Source: Prochilodus magdalenae (taxonomy: Eukaryota > Chordata > Actinopteri > Characiformes > Prochilodontidae). From it: a stretch of DNA of 64,000 nt. Below are positions 48,600-60,593 of this stretch, piece after piece (position 1 is the stretch's first letter; each line of letters begins with the position of its first letter). The stretch is from contig JAMWET010005531.1 in the NCBI GenBank assembly GCA_024036415.1, forward strand, positions 62,001-126,000, written 5' to 3'. The notes under the pieces are model-generated. The model was not told the DNA's origin. It saw nothing but the letters and a program-made list of their open reading frames with translations, and ran no database searches. Position numbers and translations under genes: made by a program.

Positions 48600-49404
48600 C
48601 GCTGCAGAACTAATAGTCCAAGGGGTAGAGCTGGATCTGATCCAACTCCTCCCATGTCATGCTTTAATTGATCTGAACTGGATCCGATTTCACCCCGCCC
48701 CGCTATACTTGCCCGTCAGATTAAAGTAAATGTAAAGTGCGAGTGTGGAAGTAAGTAGCTACAGAACACCCATGTTTCTCTCTCTGTAAATGCTTAAAGT
48801 AACTAGTTTTCTTTGGTAGCGTTACTTAATTGAAATTCTCATGCTTTGTGCAAACAAGCTACTAGCTAGTGTCTGATGGTAGGTAAATTTGGATAATGTT
48901 ATGAGTGTTTAGCTAACACGACTGTCTTGCTAACTAGCTAGCTAGCTTGCCTCTCGGCTAGGTAGCGTGAAGTTGGCTAGATTAGTGTCATGCATGGCTG
49001 CCAAATCGAATTTCACTTAGAACGTATAAGTCGTATTTAATAGAGTAGGGTAACTCGTAAATTCCCTGTTTAATTGATGTAACATTATACATTAAACACT
49101 TAAATACTTATATAATGTTAACTATATTTTTCATGTATGATCTCATTCATAGATGCATATCAGTTTTCAAAAAAGGGCAGAGTCCTCCAATTAAACGGTG
49201 CACTATGTGTTGCAGTTACCACCATTGTCCATTCTGCTCACCTGAAGCATACCATCCTAATGAGGTACATCACGTGCAAAACCACGTTCTCAATCACATA
49301 AGACTAGCAGTGGAGCATGAAGGTAACTGTTACTGTTTTTAAATGTTTATTAGGTTTTCTTGTGTGTAGTTGATACCCAAAAGGATGAGCAGTTTAGATT
49401 ATGT

Positions 49405-49456
<52 letters not shown>

Positions 49457-50013
49457 GATCCAACCTCTTTCACAGATCCAGCCCCTGTCACAGATATACC
49501 CTCAGCTGCTCATCCAACCTCCATCACTCCAGCCTCTGTACAAATACCTTCTATCACAGAAACACCTTCAGCAGAAAGGCGTGTTCGTGTACAAACAAAA
49601 GTTCAATGCTCTCACTGCAGACTTACACTTAACAAAAAAATTTTTTAATATCCATATCAGAAGAAGGCACTCTCTGAGTAGTAGGAGGCCCATCAAACGA
49701 AGTAATACATTTCTGTGTTTGAGCCCAAACTACCATACTACAGCAGACTTGGCAGAGTTATAGCTGCATACGACTCAAGGCGAGACACTTGGCATTGCGT
49801 AAAGGCAAAAAGATTGTGTATACACAAAAACATTGCAAAGTGGCTGGATGCGACAGGATGGACCAATAAAATAAGTTGTAGGTGGAAACCTTAAGCGACA
49901 CATACTAGTTTAAAGACCAATAGAAATGCAATGATTTTAGACCAATGAAAGAAGACGTGGGCGGAGTTGGATCAGGTCCGGCTCCACCCCCTTGGACTTG
50001 TGGTTCTGCAGCA
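48600..50013 (+). mobile_element. TIR-bounded DNA element with zinc-finger-like segments
   Basis: Long inverted terminal repeats of about 75-80 bp: 48601-48675 pairs with 49935-50012 (GCTGCAGAAC at the outer edge and GATCTGATCCAACTCC against its complement). Inside, 49190-49322 encodes a Cys/His-rich segment (CTMCCSYHHCPFC, then HHVQNHVLNHIRLA) followed by a possible GTAACT donor. 49595-49660 encodes CSHCRLTL then FNIHIRRRH, a C2H2-like finger split by a frameshift at an A/T homopolymer. A GT microsatellite lies between. I do not recognise the family, and no transposase catalytic region is visible. Confidence 0.6.
49410..49451. repeat. (GT)n microsatellite
   Basis: Dinucleotide GT run of about 42 bp inside the TIR element. 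Confidence 0.95.
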
Positions 50014-50019
50014 AGTGAT

Positions 50020-50860
50020 ACTTGGAATGAAATGCCTCAGCCGAACCGCCATCCGACCGTTACGTCAAACGTCCAAAATCCAACGTAGCCAGTGGAAAGT
50101 CGAGCTTTGCTGGTCGCCCAGCCTCTAACTGAAAAGTTCTGCGCGCTGGTAGACTCAGAATGACGAGATAATATACACAGTAGAGACTATAAAAGCTGAC
50201 TGAGCTAGCCAACTAGCAGAGTCGAAGAGCTAAGGCACTGATTAGTCTGCTATAGTTGGCACGAGCGCAGAGCAAAAGGCTAATGCAGTAGCCTGAGCCC
50301 AAAGCAATTTACGAACTGCGTGACAAACTCTTACAAAGGCTCGCTGTTCAACCTAGTGCTGGATCGTACTCACAGAACGTTTAACTGGTACTCACTTTAG
50401 AGTAATAACTTTTCCCGCACACATGGCCTACGTGCGTCTAACACTTCTTCCTCTCGCCAGCCTTTTTGCCTCGCTGTCCTCTCTTTTCCGTTTTCTCTCT
50501 TGTCCCGCCCCCTGACTGTGCTGATTGGCTAAAAGCCCCATTCCCTTAGATGTTATAGGCTGTACCAGACAAACTAGAGACAAGAGAGTTTCAAGAACAT
50601 GCTTGAGGAGCTTACATGTAACTAAAGTACTAAAAACAGGTGAACTGGTAGTTAACTTCAGATATAAATGTAAAATGTGAATCTTCTGTACCCAAGTGTG
50701 AATGTGAGGTTTACGCATGAAACTTGTGCATGAACTGCATACAAACGCTTCAGAAATTTAGTCCCGTAAAAAAAATTATTTTAAAATTCGAGACTTTAAG
50801 AACATTTCTGAAAAGAGTAATGAAGCATTCAGATTTTCAACAAGGATTATGAAAAATTGT
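50020..50860. other. Region 3' of gene F, no gene seen
   Basis: Contains a TATAAAAG (about 50188) and GC-rich CCGCCCCCTGAC near 50507, promoter-like features without a supported downstream exon. Possibly part of an LTR-type repeat together with 48060-48590. Confidence 0.3.
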
Positions 50861-50865
50861 GTCGA

Positions 50866-53800
50866 TCAAAGTTCTGCATTCGGTTTTATGTCATACAAGG
50901 TGCTGTAGGTCACTGGATCTTCAGATGTAGAGGCCTGCAACACACACGCAAGCGTTAATGAATATAGGTTAATATATAGCTTAACATCTTTGACAAACAG
51001 AACAAACCTGATGTGTTGGGTTCTTCCTTTTTCTTTTCTTCTTATCAGTCTTGAAATCAACTGTACTGTATGATAACTCTGTTGTAGTCTATAAAAAGAG
51101 AAAAAGTCTTTTTTTTTTTTTACACTTTCACCACACAGTGGTAATGTAGTATCTCCAATTCACCTGACAGTATGTGTTTAACTGTGAGACAAAACCGGAG
51201 CTTCCAAAGGAAACTTGCACGGACACAGAGAGAACTTGCAAACAGAACAGAACATTGCCTTTTTAAAAGCTTCCAGCCTTTTCAGGAGACAAAACTCTCT
51301 TTCGGGAGACAAAATCTGCTTCTTCTGATGCAAATAATCCCAAATACCAGCCATTCATTCCATCCAGTCCATTGATCACATATCACCAGCATCTTTTGTT
51401 TATGATTTGAAAATGTTCTTGATAGCTGGGTTGAGTCGCCTTCTCACAATAGAAGGATGGATGGAAACACACTGACCATCTTAGCGGTGTGCTTGGTATT
51501 GTTATGTTGTAGAACAAGTGTCTGAATTTGTATCTATCAGCATTCATGATGCCTACAATCAAACCCAAGTAACCAACTTGCATGTTGTTACAAGCCCAAA
51601 CGCGCAATGACTCTCCACCATGTTTGACTGATGAAGTGGAGATGGTTTGAAGAGTCTTGTGGGTGTTGCATTCTGTTTTCTCTTACTTCTAAAGCTGTCG
51701 TCTGTACATAAAACCCAACTTCACACCTCAGATATCCAGATTTGGTGTTCTAGTGCAGTTTGTTTTTCTGTTGTGTCTATTTTCTTTTCCCTGTAATGAT
51801 GTCTCACAGCTACACAGCCTTTCAGACCTACAGTGTTGAGTTGTCTTCTTACAGTGGAGGAATGAACAGAAACACCTGAGGATGTTTTCAGATCTAAAGT
51901 TTGATTGAAGGTTGATTGTCTCCTTTCTCAAACAAACAAAAAAGAAAGCCTTAAATACTGTTTATTTATTGGGAACAGTTTAGTGATCTGCCAGATCTTG
52001 CACTGTTGTTAGGAGCCTCTTTTTGTTGCTAGGAGCCCCGTATCTTTCAATACTTTTTTTAATGTACAGTTTTGGAAATAATTTTTGTGCAAAAGAATTT
52101 TATATTCAATCTCATCAGACGCATCATCTCTAGTCATTTACATTACATGCACATGAAATCTGCAAGGCAGCCATTGATTTTGTGTGAATATTAGGGTCTA
52201 TAAATGTCAGTGACACCTCTGGGAACAGCTGTTTTTGGGAGGACACAGCTGTAACTCTGAAAAAGAGTTACGAGGTAATAGCTAATAAGTGAGCAAATAA
52301 AATGCTGCTAAATGTGATATTCTTGTTTAATATATATTATTAATATATATATTAGTCAGTTTATTATAGTGTGATGATATTGTATATTTGAAGCTTCTTT
52401 TTTTTTGTTCTGTTCTGAAATAAATATTATGAATTCAGACAGTATTCAGCCTCTGTTAGAGCACTTACCGTGTGTCCATCACAGGCAGTGTTTTCCCCTC
52501 TGACCTCATGCTGACATTCCTCTGTTGCTGCTGCATTAAATGTAAAGTGTAAAGCAAATAATGTACTGACCATGTAATCTACTGATTTATGAAATCATAA
52601 AATTAAACAAAGCTACACTATGACATTTTAGGTTTGTTCTATAAGAGCCACCACAAAAAGGTCTTACAACCTATAGATAAGGTCTCTAAACATTCTATAT
52701 CTTTTCCAGAACCTAACATCCAAGCCATGAACCATATAGAAACATTATTTTAAGAGTGTATCTTTAAGTCTAATCCGTGATAATCATAACTATAAACAAA
52801 CTGTGGATGACTGTAGAGCATACAGTCTGTAGAGCATACAGAGCATACATAATACTGACTGTGTCTCTTTCCTCCAATCCAGAGTCCTACACCAGCCGCA
52901 AGTACCAGTAGCAGAAGTACAGTAAGGCAAAAAGCCATGATGATGTGATCTTTGTGGGAATAAAAAAATAAACAGTTTGTTAGACTGGATTAGGTTTTTT
53001 ACTTTAGCCAGTGTTAAAATGTCAATCATGTGCCACTAAGATCACATGATCTTATTTATTTATTTATTTATTTACTTATTTATTTATTTGTTAGACTGTA
53101 TTATGTGTTATTACAATGCACAAAGTATTATTTATAGTCCTATGCAAAAGAACACACTGAGGGTATGTCTTATGGAGAACTTAAAAAAGAGAAGTCCAGA
53201 ATGAGAGCAAAAGAAAGCAGAACTTAAAGGCATTTTCACTTCGAGCTAATGCAGCCTAGTAAGAAAGAATAGTTGGAGCGCAATTTATAAGACTAAGAAA
53301 ATTCCAGAATCTTTATTATCTATCATTAAACGGTAATGTTACCAGCAGTCTGTGCTTAATAAGCACTGGAAAATATACTTGGCCACATACAGGTGTCCGA
53401 ATTGTGTCTTACCTGATTGTCTTTCAGTGACAGTGAGGTGAACAGGAACCTGTAGATCTCCACTTTTACACCAGTACCAGCCAGCATCACTCTTCTGCAG
53501 TCCACTCATCTCCACACTGAAGGATCTTCTCCCATCATCACTGACCTGCACTGCTGAATTCTGGGATGTGCTAGTCCTCCCCACTGTGTAGCACCGCCAG
53601 TCTTTAAATCTGCACCACTTCTTCTGTTTATTCTTATATCCAGCACTGTAGAGACACTGGACACTGACACTGTTCCCTTCCTGACCACTCACACTGCTCT
53701 CCACCACAGACAGATCAGGATCTGGACACAAAGACAGACAATTGTGGAATGATCCAAAATGGAATTAATGAAACATCACAGCTTTCAATAATAATCCAGT

Positions 53801-54299
53801 TTGATACCTGATGTCACTGTGATCTCCATCTGTTCTTTAGCATCTAGCTCCATTATTCCTCCGATCTCCACAGCACACCAGTACGTTCCAGTGTCTCCAC
53901 TCTGCAGATCTCTCATAGTCACAGTAAAGAGGCTCTGGGTTGGGTAATCAGTCACTGTTACTCTATTCTTTGTATTATTTCCATATGCCTGAATCTCACA
54001 GTAATTGAATGCAGCGTTAGCATCAAAGCACCAGTATTTCTTATGATGTATATATTTTATGTCATACTGACACGGGATGGTGACCGTTCCTCCAGTTTGA
54101 AGAGATAACTGCCCCCATGATGAGCTCCAGCTAACAGTGCCTGTTAGAACAACAGATAATACATCCTTTTTACAAGTATGTTTCTTCAACAATGTTAAAT
54201 GTCGCTAACACTAAATAAAAATAACTTACTTGCAATAAAGAAAAAATAGAGCATGCTTCGTCCTTGTCCATGACAACCCTGTAATTCACACTTCCTCAT
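50866..54299 (-). CDS. Gene F: CD300/pIgR-like inhibitory receptor, two ITIMs
   Basis: Exons: signal 54299-54230, D1 54140-53808, D2 53721-53413, transmembrane 52949-52860, cytoplasmic 52530-52469, 51088-51008, 50934-50866; 1014 nt, 337 aa, in phase. An in-frame ATG at 54254 would give 322 aa, but leaves only eight residues before D1; the upstream start gives a more plausible signal. D1: IPCQY, KYWCFDA, NYCE, TYWCAVE. D2 keeps the full Cys set, ending WYWCKSG, unlike D2 of A to E. There is no stalk: D2 joins straight to a membrane segment (MAFCLTVLLLLVLAAGVGLW) without charged residues. The tail has LSYSTV and VTYSTL, both ITIM-like, and a Lys/Arg-rich stretch (KKKRKRK). The 52860 donor is GTCAGT, weaker than consensus. 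The most divergent member of the cluster. Confidence 0.85.
51380..51940. repeat. Unclassified repeat in a gene F intron
   Basis: Sequence with transposon-like character (for example CTCCACCATGTTTGACTGATG at about 51613, of a kind seen in antisense fish Tc1-type copies) but without definable ends or a long frame. Low-confidence call. Confidence 0.3.
53050..53092. repeat. (TTTA)n microsatellite
   Basis: ATTTATTTATTT repeats with one interruption (ACTT), between the D2 and transmembrane exons of gene F. Confidence 0.9.
54290..54297 (-). promoter_or_regulatory. PU.1-type box at the gene F 5' end
   Basis: ACTTCCTC, reading GAGGAAGT on the gene strand, the classic PU.1 box. It overlaps the first ATG (54299-54297), which either places transcription further upstream or favours the second ATG at 54254. 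Confidence 0.4.
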
Positions 54300-54309
54300 C
54301 TCTGTGGTT

Positions 54310-56330
54310 ATTCTGGAGCTACAACAGCCAATACCTCCTCTTTGCTGACTGTAGAGTGAACATGCCCCAACTCACAGTATTGAGTAATTGTCATGAGATG
54401 AAAACATTACTGATAAAATTACCGACTCATTAGATCAATCAGAAGATACATTATTATAAGGCTCCACCTGTTAAACAAAACCATCAACAGTAATAAACAT
54501 ACAGCAGTGTTTTGTTAGAAGTTAAATATATTTAGAAAATGTACAAAACTATATGCAAATGTTAGGGAGCTCCTGGAGAAACTACACATGGTAAACTACT
54601 CCTGGTAAAAACAATGAAAACACCTAATTTCTTTTCATAGACAAAAAATATTCATACTATTTTCTTAAATTGAAGAAAAAATTAGATGTATAAGGTCGCA
54701 GTTAATGTAAAAACAACCTCATTACCAAACTAGAAGAGAGCAAATCTTTATGTTAAAGTGTATTAGCAGCCAGCCAGCACTAACAGGGAATAACAGAGAA
54801 TAATTCACACACTGATTTTACAGTATGCCTGATGAAGCTCAGTGTGTTTTTACCAGGGAATGAATTGTGATTATAATGATTCTTTCTCTTACACGGGATG
54901 TTTTGTGTTGTCTCCAGAAAGTAAGCCCTGGTAGTTCATAATAGGGCTTCCCTCTAGAAGTCGATGAGTCGAATCGTCAGTCGGGACCCTTTAGGTCGAC
55001 TGAGCACCTTCAAGTCGACTGACAGCAGTGGCCCTTCTTTTTTGTAAAACTTTTTTGTAAAAGACTTACAAAAAATGCACAAGAACTTGAAGAAAAAAAG
55101 AATATAAAAAATATAAAAAAATAAAAAATAATTATTAAAGGGGAATAATAAATATATATTTAAGTTCTAGCTGGGCTATGACGCATGCTTGCAAAAAAAT
55201 TAAATCCACGTGACAACGTGCGCTGTCCTGGCGGTTCAATGTTGAAGAAAGCTAAAGCTGTGAAGCTAAGAAACACAGGGGGAACGATGTCTCAGAAAAA
55301 GTCTGAAGGAGCTTTTGAAGAGAATCTGAAGAAATTAAACTTAATTCAGCCCTTCATTTAGTCAGACATCGAACACTGCTCCAAATGAGTAAACTGACTT
55401 TCGTTTTAGACATAACGGCTGTTTGCGGTGAAGGAAAAACAGACTGAAGACGTTTGTTTCATTATAATTCCATTATTTTAGGTTCTAAAAAGTGTTTTTA
55501 TTTCAAAATAAATCTAATATGCCTTAATATGCCGGCCGATAATGATTTCAACAAGGGTAATAATTAAACGGTTTCAGGTCTACCATTCTTCTTTTCATCT
55601 GAAAATAATTTAAATATTGAGTAATTTGGTTTTATATAGCAGTTCATTATTTATGAGAGATGAAAGATGGTCATTCTACTGAAGAATCTCAAAAATATGT
55701 TCCTGTGACTCTCTAAATGAGGAGAACATCAGATCTGAAACGTGTGTAAATTGATTTACTGATTATTAGATAATGTACATGGAGAAAAACATGAACAAAT
55801 AGTGGAATCATTGGCCAGGATGGGCGAATCCGATTCCACTAGCAAAATGGGGTCGGGTACAGCCCTAGTTCCTAACAGTGGAATCAGCTATTTGTGTTTT
55901 CCCCTAATTACTTCAAGGTTTGAAGGTTATTATTCTTTGGGCTGGATTGGTGTCCTGTCCAGGATAGGCTTCAGAACCAACCATGACCCAGTAGTATGAA
56001 GTGGGTTGTTGTTGTTGTTGTTGTTGTTGGTAGACTTGTTTGTTAGCCCATCTTAAAATGCAGTTTAAATGCGTTCTAGGCGTAGCTTGTACGGGTTTCA
56101 TTGTCAAGTACAAATGTGTTTAAAAGCCCCCTCAATCAGTGCATCAGGTGCTACTACACTCAGCTTACATACACAATCACACAAGTTTGTCCTAGCAAGG
56201 TTAACTTCAATTAACCAGACAACCTACATCACTGTCGGGTACAGCAGCGCCACTGATACTGAACACAAGACCATGTAGAGGGTGGTAAAAACTGAAAAAT
56301 AAGGTTTTTTTTTCTAAAAAAATGAATTCC
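54310..56330. other. Spacer between F and G with hAT-like ends
   Basis: No gene seen. 54945 (TAGGGCTTCCCTC) and 55860-55868 (complement of CTAGGGCTGTACCC) look like termini of two different hAT-type families, so this is probably nested debris. A (GTT)n run is at 56008-56030. Confidence 0.4.
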
Positions 56331-56339
56331 CAAGTTCAT

Positions 56340-56660
56340 AAAGACATTTTGCAGAAAAACCATCTGTCCGTCAACTAAAGCTCAACAGGGGATGGATGAT
56401 GCAACAGTACAATGACCCAAAACATAGAAGTAAAACAACAACAGAATGGCTTCAGCATAAGAAAATATGCTTTCGGGAGTGGCTCTGTCAGAGACCTGAC
56501 CTCAACCCGATCGAAATGCTGTGGCTTGACCTCAAGAGAGCGATTCACACCAGACATTCCAAGAATATTGCTGAACTGAAACAGTTTTGTAAAGAGGAAT
56601 GGTCTAAAATCCTGACCGGACTACTAGAGTTTGGTTGAGGTTATTACCATCAAAGGAGGG
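56340..56660 (+). mobile_element. Tc1-like transposon fragment, 3' end
   Basis: The plus strand encodes QQYNDPKHRSKTTTEW and RPDLNPIEMLWLDLKRAIH, the C-terminal catalytic part. The normal HDNDPKH reads QYNDPKH, so the second catalytic Asp is lost. Everything upstream is missing. Confidence 0.85.
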
Positions 56661-57919
56661 TAAATCAGTTATTAAATCCAAAAATGTACGTCCAGTATTA
56701 GTTTAAGCACACTGTATTTGTCTATTGTTGTGACTTAGATGAAAATCAGAACACACAGAATGCCCCATTTATGCAGAAATCCATGTAATCCCAAAGAGTT
56801 CACAATTTCTTGCAGCTGTATCTTGCCATCTAATTTCGATCTATCATCTAATTTATCTAACAGCTATCAAGTTGCCATCAGTTTATTTTAGAAGTAACCT
56901 GAGGTTTGATCCCAGATTAGCTACACTGACCCAGTGGTGGGCCTAACTAAGTTCTCCCAATTCTATAACCCGACTTTAAAATCCCCCTGAAAGGTCTCTG
57001 CATCTCAGTATACAGAGGCCTTCTTTAACACAGCCTCTTAATTATCAATTCACATTCAGCATAATTCCATCTCCAGCCTGATTATTTTTGTTTTACTATG
57101 TAATCATCACTCTTGTTTTGCATTTATGCTCCAAACAATGTACTGAAGGTTGCATTAAGTAACTTTGCTTGTTAATGGACGAATGACACAATGAATAGTA
57201 ATTAATAATTCATTTTAATTCAGTTAATTTTGCAAGAGACTCATTTGCTAAGCTCCATTTAGATTTACAGCCAAGACACCAAGTTCTCACTCCGTCTCTG
57301 TACTGAATGAAAATCCAATAAGGAAATACAGACAGCATTCATCAGCAGCTGCTCAACCTCTCACTGAATGTAGATCACACACTGAGAGCTGCATTACAGT
57401 CCATCAGTGCAGGCACATCTAGCAGGCAGCATCAGTAATGAAGGGCCAGTGCTGCCTTATCTTTACTCATAGAGCAACTACCACTGGAAGGCTTTGTGCA
57501 GGCTACTGCTGGAATAGTGGAGCAGGAATTAATGTGTGGGAAGGGTCGGTGCTGCTACACTCCAGTCAATGTTCACTTGTCTGCGTTTGTAAACCAGTTT
57601 GGTACAGTTTTAAATATGACCAGAACACAGTTTGCTGCTGCATATATCATTTATTGACATTAATAAATTAGTCATTAGCCATAAGCATTGTTATTAGTAA
57701 ATTAATAACGAAAAAAAAAGTCAACAAAAAAAACAATTTATTCAACAAAGTAGAAGCTTAATGTTTGTGTTGATTTTAGGGTATGCGGTTGTTATGGTTG
57801 TTGTTAAGTGTACATTTGTGCATTTGCGCAAGTAACCCTAACCATAATTCAAAGTTGTTTAAAGTTATAAAGAATTTACATTTTGTCTTCTAAACTTGCA
57901 TGATTCAGCTCCATCATCA

Positions 57920-58618
57920 AAAAAGCCCAACAGAGGATTTACTTCCTGTGTCAACTGAAGAAGTTCAACCGGTCCCATGAGCTAATGGTACAGTTCTACA
58001 CTGCCACCATAGACTCTGTCATCACCTCATTCATTACAGTGTGGGGCAGTTCACCCACCAAACATGATATCCACAGACTGCAGCACAGACCATTGGAGTC
58101 AAACTACCCACACTGCTGGATCTGCACTCTTTCAGAACCAGGAAGCTTCCAGAGAAGATCGTCACCGACTCATCACACCCTGGCCATCACCTGTTCCAGC
58201 ACCTTCCCTCAGCCCGGCTCTTTATCCAAATGAGGATCAAGACAACCAGGGCTACGGGGAACCTCTTGCCACATGCCATCACATTCATCCACATTCGGGA
58301 CACTTTTCTCACTTCCTGTACTGCACTTTAAATTTCTTATTTATCTGTTCACACATCACCCCATCCTCTGTACTGACAGGTGTTTCTTCTTGTACTGCAC
58401 TTTATAAGCATTAATCTGTTCCTACATCCAGACTGAAGCACTGTGCACTCTAATATCCATATACAGCTACACCTAATGTAAGGTATTTGTGTGTGCGTGC
58501 GTATGTGTGTGTGTGTGTGTGTGTACACTATGTGAAATGTCACTCTCTGTGCACTGTAAGACAAATTCCTTGTATGCATGAACATACTTGGTAGATAAAG
58601 CTTGATTCTGAATCTAAC
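57920..58618 (+). mobile_element. 5'-truncated LINE (Rex1/L2-like), 3' end
   Basis: The plus strand encodes the extreme C-terminus of a non-LTR reverse-transcriptase protein (FNRSHELMVQFYTATIDS, SFITVWGS), frameshifted at both sides. It is followed by a long 3' UTR with repeated TGTACTGCACTTTA and a TTGATTCTGAATC terminus at about 58602-58615. Includes a GT microsatellite at 58501-58524. Confidence 0.8.
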
Positions 58619-58692
58619 ATTAGCACAGTCTTAGCACGATAAATTACCTGTTGCTTGCACAGTTTTAACATTTGACAGATAATTAGATAAAC

Positions 58693-58893
58693 CTAGAAAA
58701 CAAATATAATACCATTATATACATGCACCATAATTTCACTCCCCCCACCTCCACCCTCCTGCTTTAGCCCAGGCAAGTTTCCTGTCACCATATCATAGCC
58801 CCCTTCATTATTAAATGTTACTATATTTAGTACACATGCTTTGCCATCTTCTGGTCTGGCATTTTGTCCAGATCTGCCAACACCTGCAATCAA
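58693..58893 (-). other. Open reading segment after a splice-acceptor-like site
   Basis: On the minus strand, TTGATTGCAG ends at about 58887 and is followed by an open segment that includes GKACVLNIVTFNNEGGYDMV and a Gly-rich end. I do not recognise it. No partner exon was found, so it may be chance or a relic. Confidence 0.25.
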
Positions 58894-58899
58894 GACAGA

Positions 58900-60590
58900 A
58901 AGAATAACAATTAGAAGTTGTTCTACATTTTAGCCATGTTCATTAAAAAAAAAACTTAGAAGGCAATCCTTTAAATTGAATTTGATTCTGATGTGTACCG
59001 AGTATGAGCCAGAAACCAACCCAATACTTCTTTTGAAACTGCTACTGCTAAAACTTACTTAAAGCATGTCACCAAGATGAACATCTAAAGAAAGCTATCA
59101 TGCTCAAACTACTCAGACCCACCATTACCTGTTATGGCCTGGTTTAGGACCAGTCTATCACAGACTGGTGTGGTGAGAGATGAATGCTTTGTGAGCATAT
59201 AATGTGCACAGAGTGCTGTCACTGGTTAGAGTTCAGGCTAATAAAAACAAACCTTACACTAACCTGAAGACATTACTGACCAAAACAAAGAGATGTTATG
59301 ATAGATACCAATGTTCTGAAGCCTGGGACAAACTGTTTTCCTAAAATGATGTAATTTGATGACGACATGAAATGTTGTGTACAGATTGCTTTAAGAATGG
59401 GTTAAGTTTTAGCAGGCTTTACCATAATCTGACTACGTACAACCCTATTCGCCTTTTAAAGCTCCATTTACTGCACAGTTTTCACTGAACAAATTATCCA
59501 CCCCTATATTTACAAGTAGCATTACACGCTCCCTCTATTAACAGGGAAAAAAAGAAAAGGTTTGAACCGAGAAGTACTTAACGATCAAGTCTGGGATACT
59601 TTACATGCGCAATAGAGTGCTGAGAGTTGCCTCATTTAAATTTGATTAAATCAACTCTATATTTCTTGTTGGCTTTTACACAAGTTTTACACACGCACCT
59701 CCCTGTCATCTGAGTTTGACCAGTAGGAGTCTCTAGTGGGTATTTGGAACCTCAAAGAAACTATTTTCCACACAGCAATGCTTTATAAAGATTTGTCCCG
59801 CCATCACTAGACAAATAGCTTGTGATGTTACCCTTGATACTGAAGCTCCAGAGCAAGTAAACCAGGTTTACACTTGTATCTTTATGTGGATTGTATGCGT
59901 GAAGTCCATGCACTGAAGAATATGTAGGTAATATATAGCTAATATATGATCCAAGTTTGTTAGCATCTGCCAGAACATCAGCTGTCCTTCATCATCATTA
60001 CTGTTTTAGAAAATTATGAAAAGTTTTTAAATAGATATACAGCAGAGTTGGACTTTTATTATAAAACATCACCCAGGATAGAGAAGATTTAATGCTGCCT
60101 TTGGCCACCAGGTGTCATTAATGTACGCTCCTTTTAAAAACTTAGTAAAGTAATGCAGTGGTTCCCAGCCTTGGTCCTGGAGGACACCCAGCCACTTTTC
60201 CTTTAACTCAAATTCAACTGGGATCAGTCAGTATGTTTCTCTACAGTGTACCATTTCACATCCAACCACTCTGGTCAGAATGGTCTTTACACCCCGATGA
60301 TAGAACTATGAAGGAAGTTTGAAAAACTGGAATTCCCCTTTAAAGCTGCTAACCCTTAACACCATGAGAACCTTAGTTTAACTGCTTATTCTGCATGTTG
60401 GTCAAGTGATCCTTTCAAATAAACTGACCAACAAACCCCAGCTGACTCTGATGAAAGGCAGAAGTTTGTAATGTGAGAATAGGGGAAGACACAGACTAAG
60501 GAGGGCTTTGAGGAACCATAATAGAATTCAATGCATTATGTTTTTGTTGTTAGTGTGTACCATAACACAAAAGTCTGAGACTCTCACCTC
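58900..60590. other. Spacer 3' of gene G, no gene seen
   Basis: AT-rich. 60155-60185 (GGTTCCCAGCCTTGGTCCTG) matches a motif common in fish interspersed repeats. No exon supported. Confidence 0.45.
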
Positions 60591-60593
60591 TTA

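Noticed and set aside
49401..49763. 120-aa frame starting in a GT microsatellite
   Set aside because: The N-terminal part is translated dinucleotide repeat; only the finger-like piece at 49600-49660 is of interest and is reported with the TIR element.
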